This document shows positions 38,381 to 50,500 of a stretch of DNA of 64,000 bases, piece after piece. Every line of letters begins with the position of its first letter. The first letter of the stretch is position 1. A program made the position numbers and the translations under genes. This stretch comes from Prunella strophiata (taxonomy: Eukaryota > Chordata > Aves > Passeriformes > Prunellidae), in assembly GCA_036583965.1 (NCBI GenBank), contig JAZBQD010000015.1, forward strand, positions 89,515,809 through 89,579,808, read 5' to 3'. The notes under the pieces were generated by a model. It ran no database searches. It worked only from the letters and a program-made list of their open reading frames with translations, and was not told where the DNA came from.

Positions 38381-38517
38381 TGTGCACCGGGACATCCAAA
38401 CAGCCACCAGAATATTCATATATCCACCAGATGCTTACAGACATCCAGTTATCAAGTCACCATACCGCTACTAGGTCTCTTTATGCCCCTACCAGAGTAA
38501 GGAGTTAAGCCACAATT

Positions 38518-38935
38518 TCACAGAATCATGGAATCACGGAATGGTTTCAATTAGAAGGGACCTTGATGACTATCTAGGTCCAATCCCCCTCCCATGGGCA
38601 GGGATGACCAGGATAGATCAGGCTGCTCAAAGCCCCATCCAGCCCTTGAACACTTCCAGGAATGGGACATCCACAGCTTCTCTGGGCACCCTGTTCCAGT
38701 CTCATCACCCTTGCACTAAGGAATTTCTTCTTAATATATCACCTAAACATACCCTCGGTCAGATTTTGCCTTGTCCTGTCACTACATGCTCTTGTGAAAA
38801 GTCTCTCTCCAGTTCTCCTGCAGGCCCTTCAGGTACTGGGAGGCTGCTCTAAGGTCTCCTCAGAGCCTTCTCCAGGCTGAACAATCCCAGCTCTCTCAGC
38901 CTGTCTTCATAGGAGATGTACTCCATCCCTGTGAA
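38518..38935 (-). mobile_element. CR1 LINE 3' end fragment
   Basis: The plus strand reads the complement of CR1. It starts at the terminal repeat (CACAGAATCATGGAATCAC), then AGAAGGGACCTTGATGACTA, CTCAAAGCCCCATCCAGCC, TCCACAGCTTCTCTGGGCA, AATTTCTTCTTAATAT and GAGCCTTCTCCAGGCTGAAC. The element is therefore on the minus strand, 5'-truncated, with its true 3' end at 38,518. Confidence 0.93.
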
Positions 38936-39724
38936 CACCTTGGTTTCAGTGGATTTTCCTGCTGTTCTGGCACAATTGAGAAAATATTTACATTCATCAC
39001 TAGCAGACACATTTCTCAAACAGGCACATACATACATTTCTGTAAGGTGCATGGACAGCATGTGCTCCTTCTGCTAGGTGTATTTACAGGGTATTCTCAG
39101 AGTAGTTACAGGGTACACACAGATCTTACACATCCTAAAATAGCTGTTTTGGCACATGGCATTGCTCTTGCCAGGCTGTTGCATGCCTGGGAGTCCTGTG
39201 CAGGACACCACAGAGCATGTGGCAGCCTCGTGCCAAGTGCCTGGCCTTTTGCAGCTATCACACATCTCAAAGTCTGAGATAAACTTCGGGGGCTCTCATG
39301 TTGCATCCGGAAAAAACTTGAAAGGAAGGAGATGCTTTAACCTGGTAGCTGCAGTACTGGCCAGGAGTGAAAACAACAAAACCAGCCGCTCCCAGCTTGC
39401 ACTGCCCCACTGGCTGCACCCTTCTTCTCTCTGTCAATCCAGCCTCGAAACATGAGTATCTACCAGCAATACTGAGTGTTCCAATGAGCTGTGGGCGTGG
39501 GGACTGCTGTGCTAAAACCAGCAGACCCATGTGCAGCTCTAGGACTATGGCACTCTGAAAAGGCCCATGGCTTTTACTCGCCTTCTATTCTTGACAAATT
39601 ACTACACACTACATTGCAATCATACCTTTCCTTTCAAAATAAGCTGCAAAGAGGAGAAGTTGCTATGCTCTGTCAACCTCAAAGTAGAGAAGATTTTCCT
39701 CCTATTGAGATGGGACTTCCTGCA

Positions 39725-40830
39725 TTTCAGTTTGTGCCTTTTGCCCCTTTTCCCATCCCTGGGCACCACTGAAAAGTTTTGTCCCATCCTCTTGTCAACT
39801 GCCCTTAAAGATATTTGTAAGCATTGATGGTCCCTTCTTAGTTGCCTCCTCTCCAGGATAAACAATGGCTCTCTCAGCCTTTCCTCATAAGCAAGATGCT
39901 CCAGTCCCCCCAGCTATCTTTGTGGTCCTCTGCTGGACCTGCTGCATGTTGAGGTCTCTCTTGTACTGAGGAGCCCAGAACTGGACAAAGTACTCCAGAC
40001 GTGGCCTCACCAGGGCTGAGTAGAAGGGCAGGATTACCTTGACCTGTTGACCACACTCTTCCTAATGCACCCCAGGATGGCATTGGCCTTTTTGGCCACA
40101 AGGGCACACTGCTGGCTAACTTGTTGACCTCCCAGGTCCTTCTCTGCAGAGCTGCTTTCCAGCAGATCAGCCCCCAGCCTGTGCTGGTGCCCTGGGTTCT
40201 TCTTCCCCAGGTGCAGGACCCTGCAGTTGCCTTCTCTGAACTTCACTAGGTTCCTCTCTGCCTGGCTCCCGTGCCTGGCCAGGTCTTGCAGCATGGCCAC
40301 AGAGCACTGTGGTGTGTCAGCCACTCCCCCTAGTTTTGTATCATGATCAAACTTACTGCAGGTACACTCTGTCCCTTCATTCAGGTCACTGATTAAAAAA
40401 TAAGGTGAACAAGATTGGACCCAGTACTGACAGCTGGGAGACATTGCTTGCTAAAGCCCTCCAACTAGCCCAATCACAACACTGAGCTCTGCCACTCAGC
40501 CAGTTCTCAATCCACCCCATCCACTAACCCAGCCTGTTTCCCTTTGTGAATCCATGTTGACTACATCCTGATAACCTTCTTTTCCTCCACTTGCTTAGAG
40601 ATAACATCTAGGATGGGTTGTTCCAAGGATGAAGGTGAGATTGGCTGGTCCTAGAGTTTCCTAGGTCCTCCTTCTTGTACTTTTTCAAGACTGGAGCGAC
40701 ATTGGTTTTCCTCCAGTCCTGAGGCACCCCTCCTGTACTCCATGACCTTTCAGATATGATGGAGAATGGCTTAGCAATAACATCTGCAGCTCTCTCAGCA
40801 CTCCTTGAACCCTCTTACCCAAGTCCTGTT
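39725..40830 (-). mobile_element. CR1 LINE fragment including the end of ORF2
   Basis: A longer CR1 piece in the same orientation as the one at 38.5 kb. It runs through CATCTTTGTGGTCCTCTGCTG, AGCCCAGAACTGGACAAAG, GTGGCCTCACCAGGGCTGAG, TTGGCCTTTTTGGCCACAAG and TCCAGTCCTGAGGCACC, which are typical of the 3' third of CR1. Boundaries are approximate. There seems to be an internal deletion near 40,530. It overlaps in CR1 coordinates with the 38.5-kb piece, so the two are separate insertions. Confidence 0.88.
40034..40444 (-). pseudogene. Remnant of CR1 ORF2 C-terminus
   Basis: An open frame of 136 codons reads like the end of the CR1 ORF2 protein, for example NLVKFREGNCRVLHLGKK, GADLLESSSAEKDLG and QQCALVAKKANAILGCI. 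It lacks the endonuclease and the reverse-transcriptase catalytic core and is surrounded by frame breaks, so it is a dead fragment. Confidence 0.8.
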
Positions 40831-41452
40831 AGTTTGCTTGCCCATAGCTGCACTTTCAAATGAGGGAGCAGCACACTTGTGAGTGACTGCCAGGACATTT
40901 TCCACCATTCCTCCCTGTCATCCAGTCTACTTCCCTCCAGCCTTTCTTGCTGGATGGTAATTTCTCTTGGCAGGCTGCTGCCTTGCCTTGCTCACTCACT
41001 GCCAGCTCTTCACTTGACATACATTCACAGGGATGGAGAGAACCAACTTGCAGCAGCTTCCCACCTCTCTGCCCAGCCTGGTGCACGGCCAGTGCCCCAT
41101 AAACGTGTTTGAACTGCAGCTGCCACACACTCCCAGGGTTGCTGGCTGCTGAGGCCAAATTGCAGAGTGCCAGGCAGACAGCACTGACCTGCAATGGCTG
41201 AAAAGGAACAGGAACATTTCTTTCTCACAGCTCTCATGATTTGAATTAATATAGAAGAAGAAAGTATGCTTTGGTAATGGTTGTTTGTGCATGGAGTTTA
41301 AGAAAAGCTGTTCATATCTCAGGGTAGTAAAGGCAGCTGTGTAGGAGAGCTGAATTGGTAAGCAAAATGGACTGCTTTAAGAATGTCCCATTTTAAAATA
41401 TGAGCTGTAAGAATAAGCAAGGTGGGAGGCAACTTATTTTAATAAATTTTAA
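40831..41452. other. 3' flank of TPMT
   Basis: The DNA just beyond the TPMT stop on the minus strand should hold the 3' UTR. No perfect AATAAA is seen on the minus strand close to the stop. ATTAAA words occur 10-20 bases after it, which is unusually near. The true polyadenylation site is not identified. Confidence 0.4.
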
Positions 41453-41568
41453 TCAAGCTACAAACTTTAGTAGATACAGCATCTCCAGAAAATAATCTAG
41501 TCCCCATTGTCTGTGCCTCTCCGAGAAGTAATTAAGTTTTTCAAGACACTGAATTTCACAGCTGTTGC
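41453..41568 (-). CDS. TPMT: TPMT last coding exon
   Basis: It encodes [20 protein letters not shown], then [17 protein letters not shown] and TGA at 41,455-41,453. The tyrosine at the site of human Y240 is kept. The C-terminus is one residue longer than human. Confidence 0.94.
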
Positions 41569-44500
41569 CTGAAAAGGAGGTAAGAATAACAAATTAGTGA
41601 ATGATTAGTCAATGAAAAATGCAAATTGTTGAGAAAAAAAATAAAAATCTTACCCACAGTTTCCCCACAGTGCCTAATACAGTGACATAAATGCACTGGG
41701 GGAAACTTAATTGCTCTCTTTTGCACTGGGATGCAACTGTCTATGCCAATGACTCACTGCACACAAACACTGCCAGAGTCTCAGAAAGTTGTAAATTTAA
41801 AAGTGAGATATTACAGCACACCAGAACTCCTAAAATTAAATTCCTGACATAGTTCCAAATTTCATTATTTTGATGGATTTGAGTTGTACATTTTTAGCAT
41901 TTTCTTTGAGTGCCATGTTACTTTTCTTCTTTGTCACAAAAGTACAGTAGAAACTGTAGCACTGGTAGGACTTGTATTAAAACCAGGGCAACTGGTTGAT
42001 GAGGTGCTGGCAAAGACAAAATGCTCAAACAGGACTCTAAGACATGCAGCTACAGCATTACTGAGCGCAGTATGAATCCTGGGAGAATAAAAAAGGTACC
42101 AAAGGGAGATAAGAAACTGTTTCCTGGGTTTTCTTCATATCTTTTGAAGAACTGAGAATTTTCCATGACAGCAAAATCCCTGTGGCTAAATGGTATTTAT
42201 TTTTCCCAGTATTTTTCCATTACTCCTGCCTTTAGATAAGAAGCAAATGACTGTATCACTAATCACAGGGTGAGGAAAAGGCATATAAACATCCTTATGT
42301 GTTTTGGAAAAAATTACTAAGGTTTAGGTGAAATTTTACTCACCAAACAAACTTTTAATTTCGGATTCAGGAACATAAAATGGTGGGCCTGAAAGAAAAG
42401 GGGTAAAGCTAATCAGAGAGGAGACATGAGAAGAAGACAAAATTTGCACTGCAGTAGGAGAGCCAACCCCTTCACTCACAGCACCTGGCCTGTAATGGGA
42501 CCCCAGGGTGTAGCTCCATCAGCAGGAACTAGAAAACATGTCCAGGAACTCGTGGCACCTTGGTAGGCCAGACAGCTTCAGGTGTTGCTGCTGCTTAATC
42601 TGCAGCTGCAGCAGGGAATCATGAATGTGGCGTGGGTATGACCACTCAGTGTGCTGTGTGAAACCAGTCTACAATCTCTTTATACTACAGTGGCATGATT
42701 AAAGTTAAGAGCTGACATTGTCAGAGGGAAAGCAATGAATTAAGCTGTTGTTGCTTGTGATAGCAAGACCTATTTTTTTGTGGGGATAATTATGCTGAAG
42801 GCCCCAAAGGCAGAAAAGGATTTCTTTCTTTTGCGAGTTAATATTAACTAAAAAATTTCCCACTTCAGTACGTAATATAAAAACTATAAAAGGAAAAGTA
42901 CCTTTTGATTTTACAGAATTTCACCTCTTTCAAGTACATTCAGAGCATGGTAGTGGCTGAGAGAGAGGCACAAGATGGGCAACACATTGGGTTGCAAATC
43001 CTGCATAAACAGCATGAAGCTGATATTCTTGGGAGTGTTTCAAGCTCCCGAGGCCAGACAGGATGTTACTAAGTGCTCTGACTTCCAGCTTCATTGTAGC
43101 AGCCACACTTAGGTTTCATTTCATTGTTAATATGCCACGATTGTCCTCAACTTACCTTTAGCATGTCTGAATGCTAGAAAAACCACAAATTTAGTCCCAA
43201 GCTTGGTCAATATCTTAACTTTTTGACACACAGTTATACTGGTGTCACCAGCTAACAAAGCTATGCAGATAAAAATCTTGGGGAAGATACTAATACATTT
43301 ACTATATACAATTTGTATTAGAGCAAAATCACAACATGAACAGTACAAAGCTCTCACCTTTGTATTTGTTTGGATCATATGAAACTGTAACTAAGGAGAT
43401 AAGAAGAATTTTTCTCCACTAGGTTGATCATCAAACTGGCATAGCTAAAAGGAAAAAATTCTAGTTCATATTTTTGTAAAGCATTCAAGCATAGCATTCA
43501 AAATATTCAACAAAATGCATTTCTATGCAGACAGAATGTTAACTGAACTGTACAGCGACTAAGCAAAACTTAGTTTAAACTTCAGGAGCATAAAATTCAT
43601 GCTACACATGAAAAACATAAAATAAAGGTTATATTTATTCCTCATAAACAAGCATTTATCTTTTTTTGCACATTCAACTCAAGATTAACAGACAAATGAA
43701 GTATTAATCTTCCACAGTCTAGAATATAGTACACAGTACAGTACTTATCTTTTAAAATTATTGTGCATTGAAGATTCTGTATCTAATTAAAAAGTCCTGG
43801 GAGCAGGTTCAAATTAAATTTGGGCTGGCTATAGGCAAGAACAAAAATTTGAAATCAAGGACAGTGAGGGGAAAAAGAACAAAGACAGAAGAAGCAGACA
43901 TGGTGAAAAGGAAATAATAGAATTCAGATGAGACTTGCAGCCATGCTTCTGCTGGGTTGAAACAAACCACATATTTTCCCACCAAGAGGCAGGGTGGCTT
44001 CCTGAAGGATGAATACAGCACTCTGCAACTGCAGCAGATGCTTGTGGTAGAGAAGAACTTGTGTAGGTTGGCCCTTTAAATGAAAAACGGACTCATTACA
44101 AGTCACAGGATCAAAAAGTTGTTACTGATACATCAGAGAAAAGACAGTAACAAGGCAATTTACTAACCGTTGTCTGTCACATGGATTCACAGCTACAAGA
44201 GCTCCTCTGTCCCAAACCCCATCAAACTTGCCAACTATCGAGCTATAAGGAGATAAGGAAAAAGGCTTAAAAATAGTAAAAAGGGACCTTCATCTTCTTT
44301 CAGACATTTTTGTGAGGTCACAAGGATTCTGCAGCTAGTGATTCCCCACCATCTTTTTGTTATAGTGCAGCATTGTCATAATCCAAACCAACAGGATCTG
44401 GAACTCAAGAAACCCTCCTGCTTCTTTGTCCTGCTGTGATAGCAAAGAGGTGTGGGAATTGGTCAGTGCTTCCCCATCCCTAGGGACTGATGAGACATGG

Positions 44501-47500
44501 AAGGGAGGAAGGAACGTACTTTTAACACATTTGGGCTACAAGTCTGGGTGTTCAGTAACCACAATCCTTCTGTCTAACATGCACTCAGCACACCAACAGT
44601 TCTTGACCACCTTCTAGAACCCATGCATGATTTCATATGCAGGCTAAGGAAGCTGCCTTAGTTGCTTTACTATCATTGACTCAGCACATTCAGAAGCTTA
44701 GACACCTTGAATTCCCAGCTACATGCCCAGAACAGTTGGCTTCAGCTTGCAATTTGTTTAATGCTAGAAAAGCTAAGTTACACTGCTGCTTGCCTTAGTG
44801 CAACTCTGCTGCAGACACTAATTTTGCTCCTGGATATGCTGGCAGATGGCTTCAGTGGCCACCCAAAGCCTGCAAGTGAGCAAGACTATCAAGAAATGCC
44901 TTTATTAATGGATAGTAAGAGCAGCCAGAGCAACACAAAAGAATATCTGGGGATAAGAAAGTGCCTTGGTTTTGGTAATTATTAAAATAGGAGGTTAGAC
45001 AGTTAGGTAGTAATAAAGTAAATTGTGTAATTTTAAAGAAAGTTTGAATAAATTTACTTAGAAAAATGTGGCATGGAATTGTGCAATACCTTTCTGCCTA
45101 CTGGGCAGGTGTCAGAGTCCAATTGCATCACCTCTGTCTTCATTTCTGGTTTTGGCTAGGGTAGAGTTACCTTTCTTCACAGTAGCTTGCATAGGGCTGT
45201 GTTGGTGGATTTGGGCTTGAAATCATGTTGATAACATACTGATGATTTAGTTACTGAAGAGCTGCACTTACACAGCACCAACACCTTTTCTGCTCCTCAC
45301 ACCCCGACACCAGTGAGTAGGCTGGAGAGCACAAGAACGAACGAGACACTGGGTGGGAACACAGCAGGCACAGCTGACCCCAGCTGAGCAAAAGGACATT
45401 CCAGACCATCTGGCTCCATTCTCAGCAATAAAACTGAGTGGGTGGGGGCACTGCCTGGCTGCTGGCTAGGAATCAGTTGCTTGGTTGGTTGTGGGCAACT
45501 GCTTTCATTTGCACCACTTGCTTTTCTTGGGTTCTATTTTTCTCTTTCTTTGGTTGTTCTTTTTTGTGTAATTTCTTTTTTCCTTACAACTTTTTAAAAT
45601 TTATTTTTAATTATTAAGCTGTTTTCATCTCCACTAGTTTCTTTCTCACTTTTACCCTTCTGATTGTCCCCCATCATGAGATGATGGGGGAGTGGGCAAG
45701 CAGTTGTGTGGTGCTTAGTTCCACCACCTTAGCCAGAGTTAAACCATGAGAACTTCTCTCTGCCCACTGCTATTTTCATTGCAATGGCATTGCTAAGTCT
45801 CTGGCATCTAACCTACAAGCTGATCTTGTATTTCCCACTCTACTGAGATGGGACAAGATAAAACTTTCAAGTGCTGACTTCTTTTAAAGTTTGCCAAGTC
45901 TAAGCTTCTAATTTAAATACCCAGCCTTGTAACTGAAAGGAGATTTTTAAAGAGACAGTTAAACAAGCAATGGATGTGCAGGGCACAAAGGAGAGTTTCG
46001 AGGGGCAGGTGACAAACTTGATCTTCTTGAGGCTTGGAGGCAGTTCTCATCTCTGTGTAGCTGAGTCTGCTGGGTGACCTCAGGCAAGCCACTGAGGTTT
46101 TCTGCACTTGGTTTTTCTTTCCAACTTTAATCTGGTCTAACTGGAATGGCAGCAGTGGCTCCAAACATGCATTTCATGTACTTTACTCCCAAGCAATTTC
46201 ATCAAGGCCTACAGACATCCCAGGCTGCAGGCAGGCTCCTGCTGTGGCCTTGTCCCAGTCCTGGTCTCCTGGCTGCCCAGATCTCAGGACCTGCTGAGTG
46301 TCTGGGTGCTCCTTGTCCCTCTGCACATCCATTTCCTTCACAACACAATGAAGCCATGAGGAAAAGGTCAAAAAAGGCACACAGCTGTCTTTCAACTGCT
46401 GATGTGGAGTCAGGATGAAGCTGAGGTATGAGGAAGCACTTTCACTGTAACACACTGCTATGTATTTATACGGCATTCAGCACGGGTTAGGTACTGCCAC
46501 ATCTAACAAAATTTAACATGTAAATCAGAAATTCACATATCTGCAGAAAACTCACTGGACCTAAGAGGAAACTTGTGAATTTCTATCTCTGCATATGTTT
46601 AGTAGTTTCAGTAAAAGCAATTTTTGGTTTTCTTTTGAAGTCTTGCAGCCATAATTGTATTAGGAGGTACAGCGATTGTGTAATATAACTGTTTTACATA
46701 TGTCCCAGAATTCCCAGAAAGAGCAGTAATTCCTGTTACTATTTAACTAGCAAGAGTCTTTGAAATGTCCCATTCTGACAAAGGTCAGGAGCACATATGA
46801 GTTTTCTTCTAATGAATGCTAGGCTAATGGAGATGAAAGGGACCTGTTAGTAGGCCAGCCTCAGCAAGAGAGAAATAAGTTTAATTTCCATAATTACTGG
46901 GTAATTAACCAAATTGTCTGTACACAGAAACTAGAAGTGTGTGTGCATTTTTCTAGTCACAGGTATCTGCTGACTGATGTTGGGAATACAGTTCATTCTG
47001 CATCCAGAATGTCTATCTGCCAATTCATTTTGTGACGACAAACTATGTGCTGGATCCAGTGATATGCACTGAAATTGTCACTAATTACCTAATTTTGTTT
47101 ATTTCAAAGTACACCATGTTGTGATAGAAGCTACAGGTTTCATCACACTACTTGCTACAAAACTTATGACTGAATTTTTCAAAAATTTCTGACAGGCTTA
47201 AGCAATCCTTGGGCAACTTGTCAACTCACAGCAAGAAAGATTCAAAGAGATCTACAGTGCAGCAAGTAACTACCCTGGAGGGACAAGGCTGGTAAGAAAC
47301 CAGGCAGTATCTACAAAGTCACATTCATACACACCCATCCGTTTGACACTTTGCAAGACTAGTTACATATATACACCAGTCAAACCAACTGGAGTCAGCT
47401 GCAGCAGCACAAGTCTCAGTCATGGTCTACTGTCTGAAAGACTCTGGACTCTAGTAATGAATAGTCTTTTTTCCAGTGCTTTGGCAGATTAAAAAGAAAA

Positions 47501-50500
47501 AAAAACATCATATAGTAAACTCTGTGTTCTGGTGTCCTGAACAACTTATTGTGCCTGTATGTACTAGTTCTGGAAAGCCCATCAAAGTAAACATTAAGAC
47601 TTTACCTCTTTTTACTGAAGAGCCATGTAACAAATTTTTGTGCCTGACAGTTGTTCGTAAGAAGAGCAAACAAACACAAAAAACATCACTAAAACCTTAT
47701 AATCTAGGAGAAAATTACATCTGAGTAAGAACTGCAAGAAAGGGGAACTATTGTGCTAAGACACCTCTGGATATATTCTCTCTAATAAATTACTCTGAGT
47801 AAGGGATTGTGCTAAAGTTTTGCTTCATAGAATTCATCCGTAATGTTAAAGATGATTTGTTTTTACTGTAAAAGCAAAAATGTTTTTTGATAACTTTCAC
47901 AGAATGTCTTGGAATGAGAAGCCCATTTAAAGATAATTAGTTGTCACCCTTAATGATTAGCAATGGAATTAGACTTTTGTTGACATTGGCCATTCATGTT
48001 TCTTATACAAATTGATATGAGTTTGCTTAAGAGGACCTGACAAATCTTTGCCTGATTCAAATAAAATAATAGAATTGGACAGTATTAATACATATTTGAT
48101 TATGGAGAATTATAAAACAGTATGAGTATTCTTACCTGGACAAATCATAAATACTGCAGCAGTAGAGGGAAATGTTGCCAGAGGTACTCTACAATAAAAG
48201 CAAAGGAAACAATCCTTATCAGCTAACTATCTTTAAATATGCACTCATAAGTATATATTTATATTTCACATCTTAAAATATACCCATACACTATTAAAAA
48301 TAAAATTAAAAAATACATTTATGTGTAATGGGGAAAAACACTGAGAAATATTTTTAGTTTTAGTTTACTGAGGTAACTCTTCTGATCCCCTCCAGAGAGG
48401 GCTAATCTATCAAGGCATGCAATTGTCCAGTTTTAAAATACTCCTTCTACATTCCGGTGCTTCACTGTCATAAGAAAGCCAAAGTAGTAAGTTTAGAAGA
48501 ATAACTTCTCAGTCCAAAAATACAACTCAAGCTTCCTTTTAGACCTCTTCAGGAGAGGTGAATGATTACCAGTAAAACAGATGCATAAAAGAAGAATGAC
48601 TTGTTTGCTCAGTTATGCCAGCATTGCATGATTAACCACATCAGATCATTTGACAACACAAGAGACATACCTGGAACATTTTTGCTCCTGAAATCTCAGG
48701 GACTGGCTCCTCACAATAAGGCAGACTGTGTTCTGAAAAAAATTGCTTCACCGCTTGCTCACTGACTTCAACACCAACAACGCTGTGCCCCATGTCCGCC
48801 AGCCTGCACACAAGAGAAAAAGTTTACATTAGGCACACAGGCTGGGCAAAATGTGTATCTCCCATACATCATTTATTCATTAGGGAAAGCCTAGTTTTAG
48901 GATGCCCTGATATGTCTAATCCTGACTTTCTGAAGTGTTCACATTATATTGAACACCTCCCTTCCATGATCTGAGCTTAAATTAGCACCACTCAGCATCC
49001 AGTTGACGAGGACTTACTTTATTTAGATTTAATGAATTATTCATTTATTCCTACTAACTTGGTGAAAACAGAGATGATCACACTGAGAAACTGTCCATTT
49101 CAGAAAGGTGCTGTGCTCTGAACTGAGGTGACTGAGGCACAGCGTCCACCCAGCTGCCTCTGTGGCTTGTCAGGAACGGGCAGCAAAGGAGGTGTGGTAA
49201 CCTCTGCGCTGCTGCAGCTCAGCAAAACACCAATGTGTGTCAGAGCTCACAGGCAGCCTAGGAAGGAGGTACTGTGATAAAACCTGATAGCTGGGTTACT
49301 TGAAGATGCAGCGCAGGTTTTGGTTTGTGCTCCCTCCCACCAAGAAAAAGCACTGGCTTATATAGGCCCTACTTTTAAATACAACACTCCTGTCCCCAGC
49401 CCCCACCCCTTTTCAAAAGAAAAAAAAAAAAAAAAGGTAAAAGTAAAATAAGAAATATAAAAAAGAGGAAGTTTCATTTAACCCAAATCACTTAAATTTC
49501 CAGAGTGGCATGCCACATGGTGTCTTGAAAATATTGTCTGACACAACTGACCTCATTGTGGGCAATTTAAGCTGGCATTGCTACAGAAAGCAGCAGTGGT
49601 AAGGGCATAGCTTCAGTCACTCTGTCCATTTAAATTCAGCACTCCCCAAGCTGAACTTGGGACAATCAGGAGGTCTTTCAGGTCAGACCTTATCCATTTA
49701 ATTTACACTATTATACAAAACACCAGCTTCCTCCTCCCTTCAGCTTCCAGTGGCACTGCTTTCTTAGCACTGGAAATGTGGCACACATCCACTGGCCAAT
49801 ATAAGGTTGGGAATTTCCCCTTTCCTTCCCCCCTGCTCTCCCTCCCTCCGTCCCTTCCCACATCAAGTAAGATTTTTGCTCTTATTATCTGTGTTTTACC
49901 ATTTCATCTCTACTGCTTTACCACAAAGTGGGAAAAATATCCTCAGTCCGCTCCTGCCATTTAAAAGAACATCCAGATACTTTTTGAAGAGCCTGCAGAA
50001 GAACAGACATGTTTTACTTAACTCTGTGAGTATTTGTGCTGGCACATGAAAAGCCAAGTGCTACACACTATACCAGGTAGCACTGAAAACTCCACAATGG
50101 CACATATGTTATTAGCTCAACCTGCTTCATGCCATTAGAAATAAAAACATAAAATAAAAGCATTCACCTTCCACTTACATAGCAAGAAAGTCAATTTCAT
50201 GTAATTCGGAAATTAACACATTTCTGTTTGTTCTTTATTCTGTTTGTCTTTGCAACTAAACAGTCCAACCAACCCACCTCTAAGAGGGTCATAATAGAGA
50301 TTTTAAACAGAAAGATTATGAAACGTCTGCATCAAGCAAATCACTTTCACAGATCTTGAAAGACTATATAATCAGGTTTGTCCTCTTAGGTCCTTGTCTT
50401 TTACTAGATGGTAGTTGCTCTGATGCCCTCTGCACATTGTTTCAAGGCCCAGTTTCACATGAACAATAATGCAAAGCATCTCCACCAGAAAATTTAAGAT

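Noticed and set aside
37538..38508. Plus-strand frames of 220 and 284 codons opposite NHLRC1
   Set aside because: They are antisense shadows of the GC-rich malin coding exon, whose RING and NHL features are clear on the minus strand.
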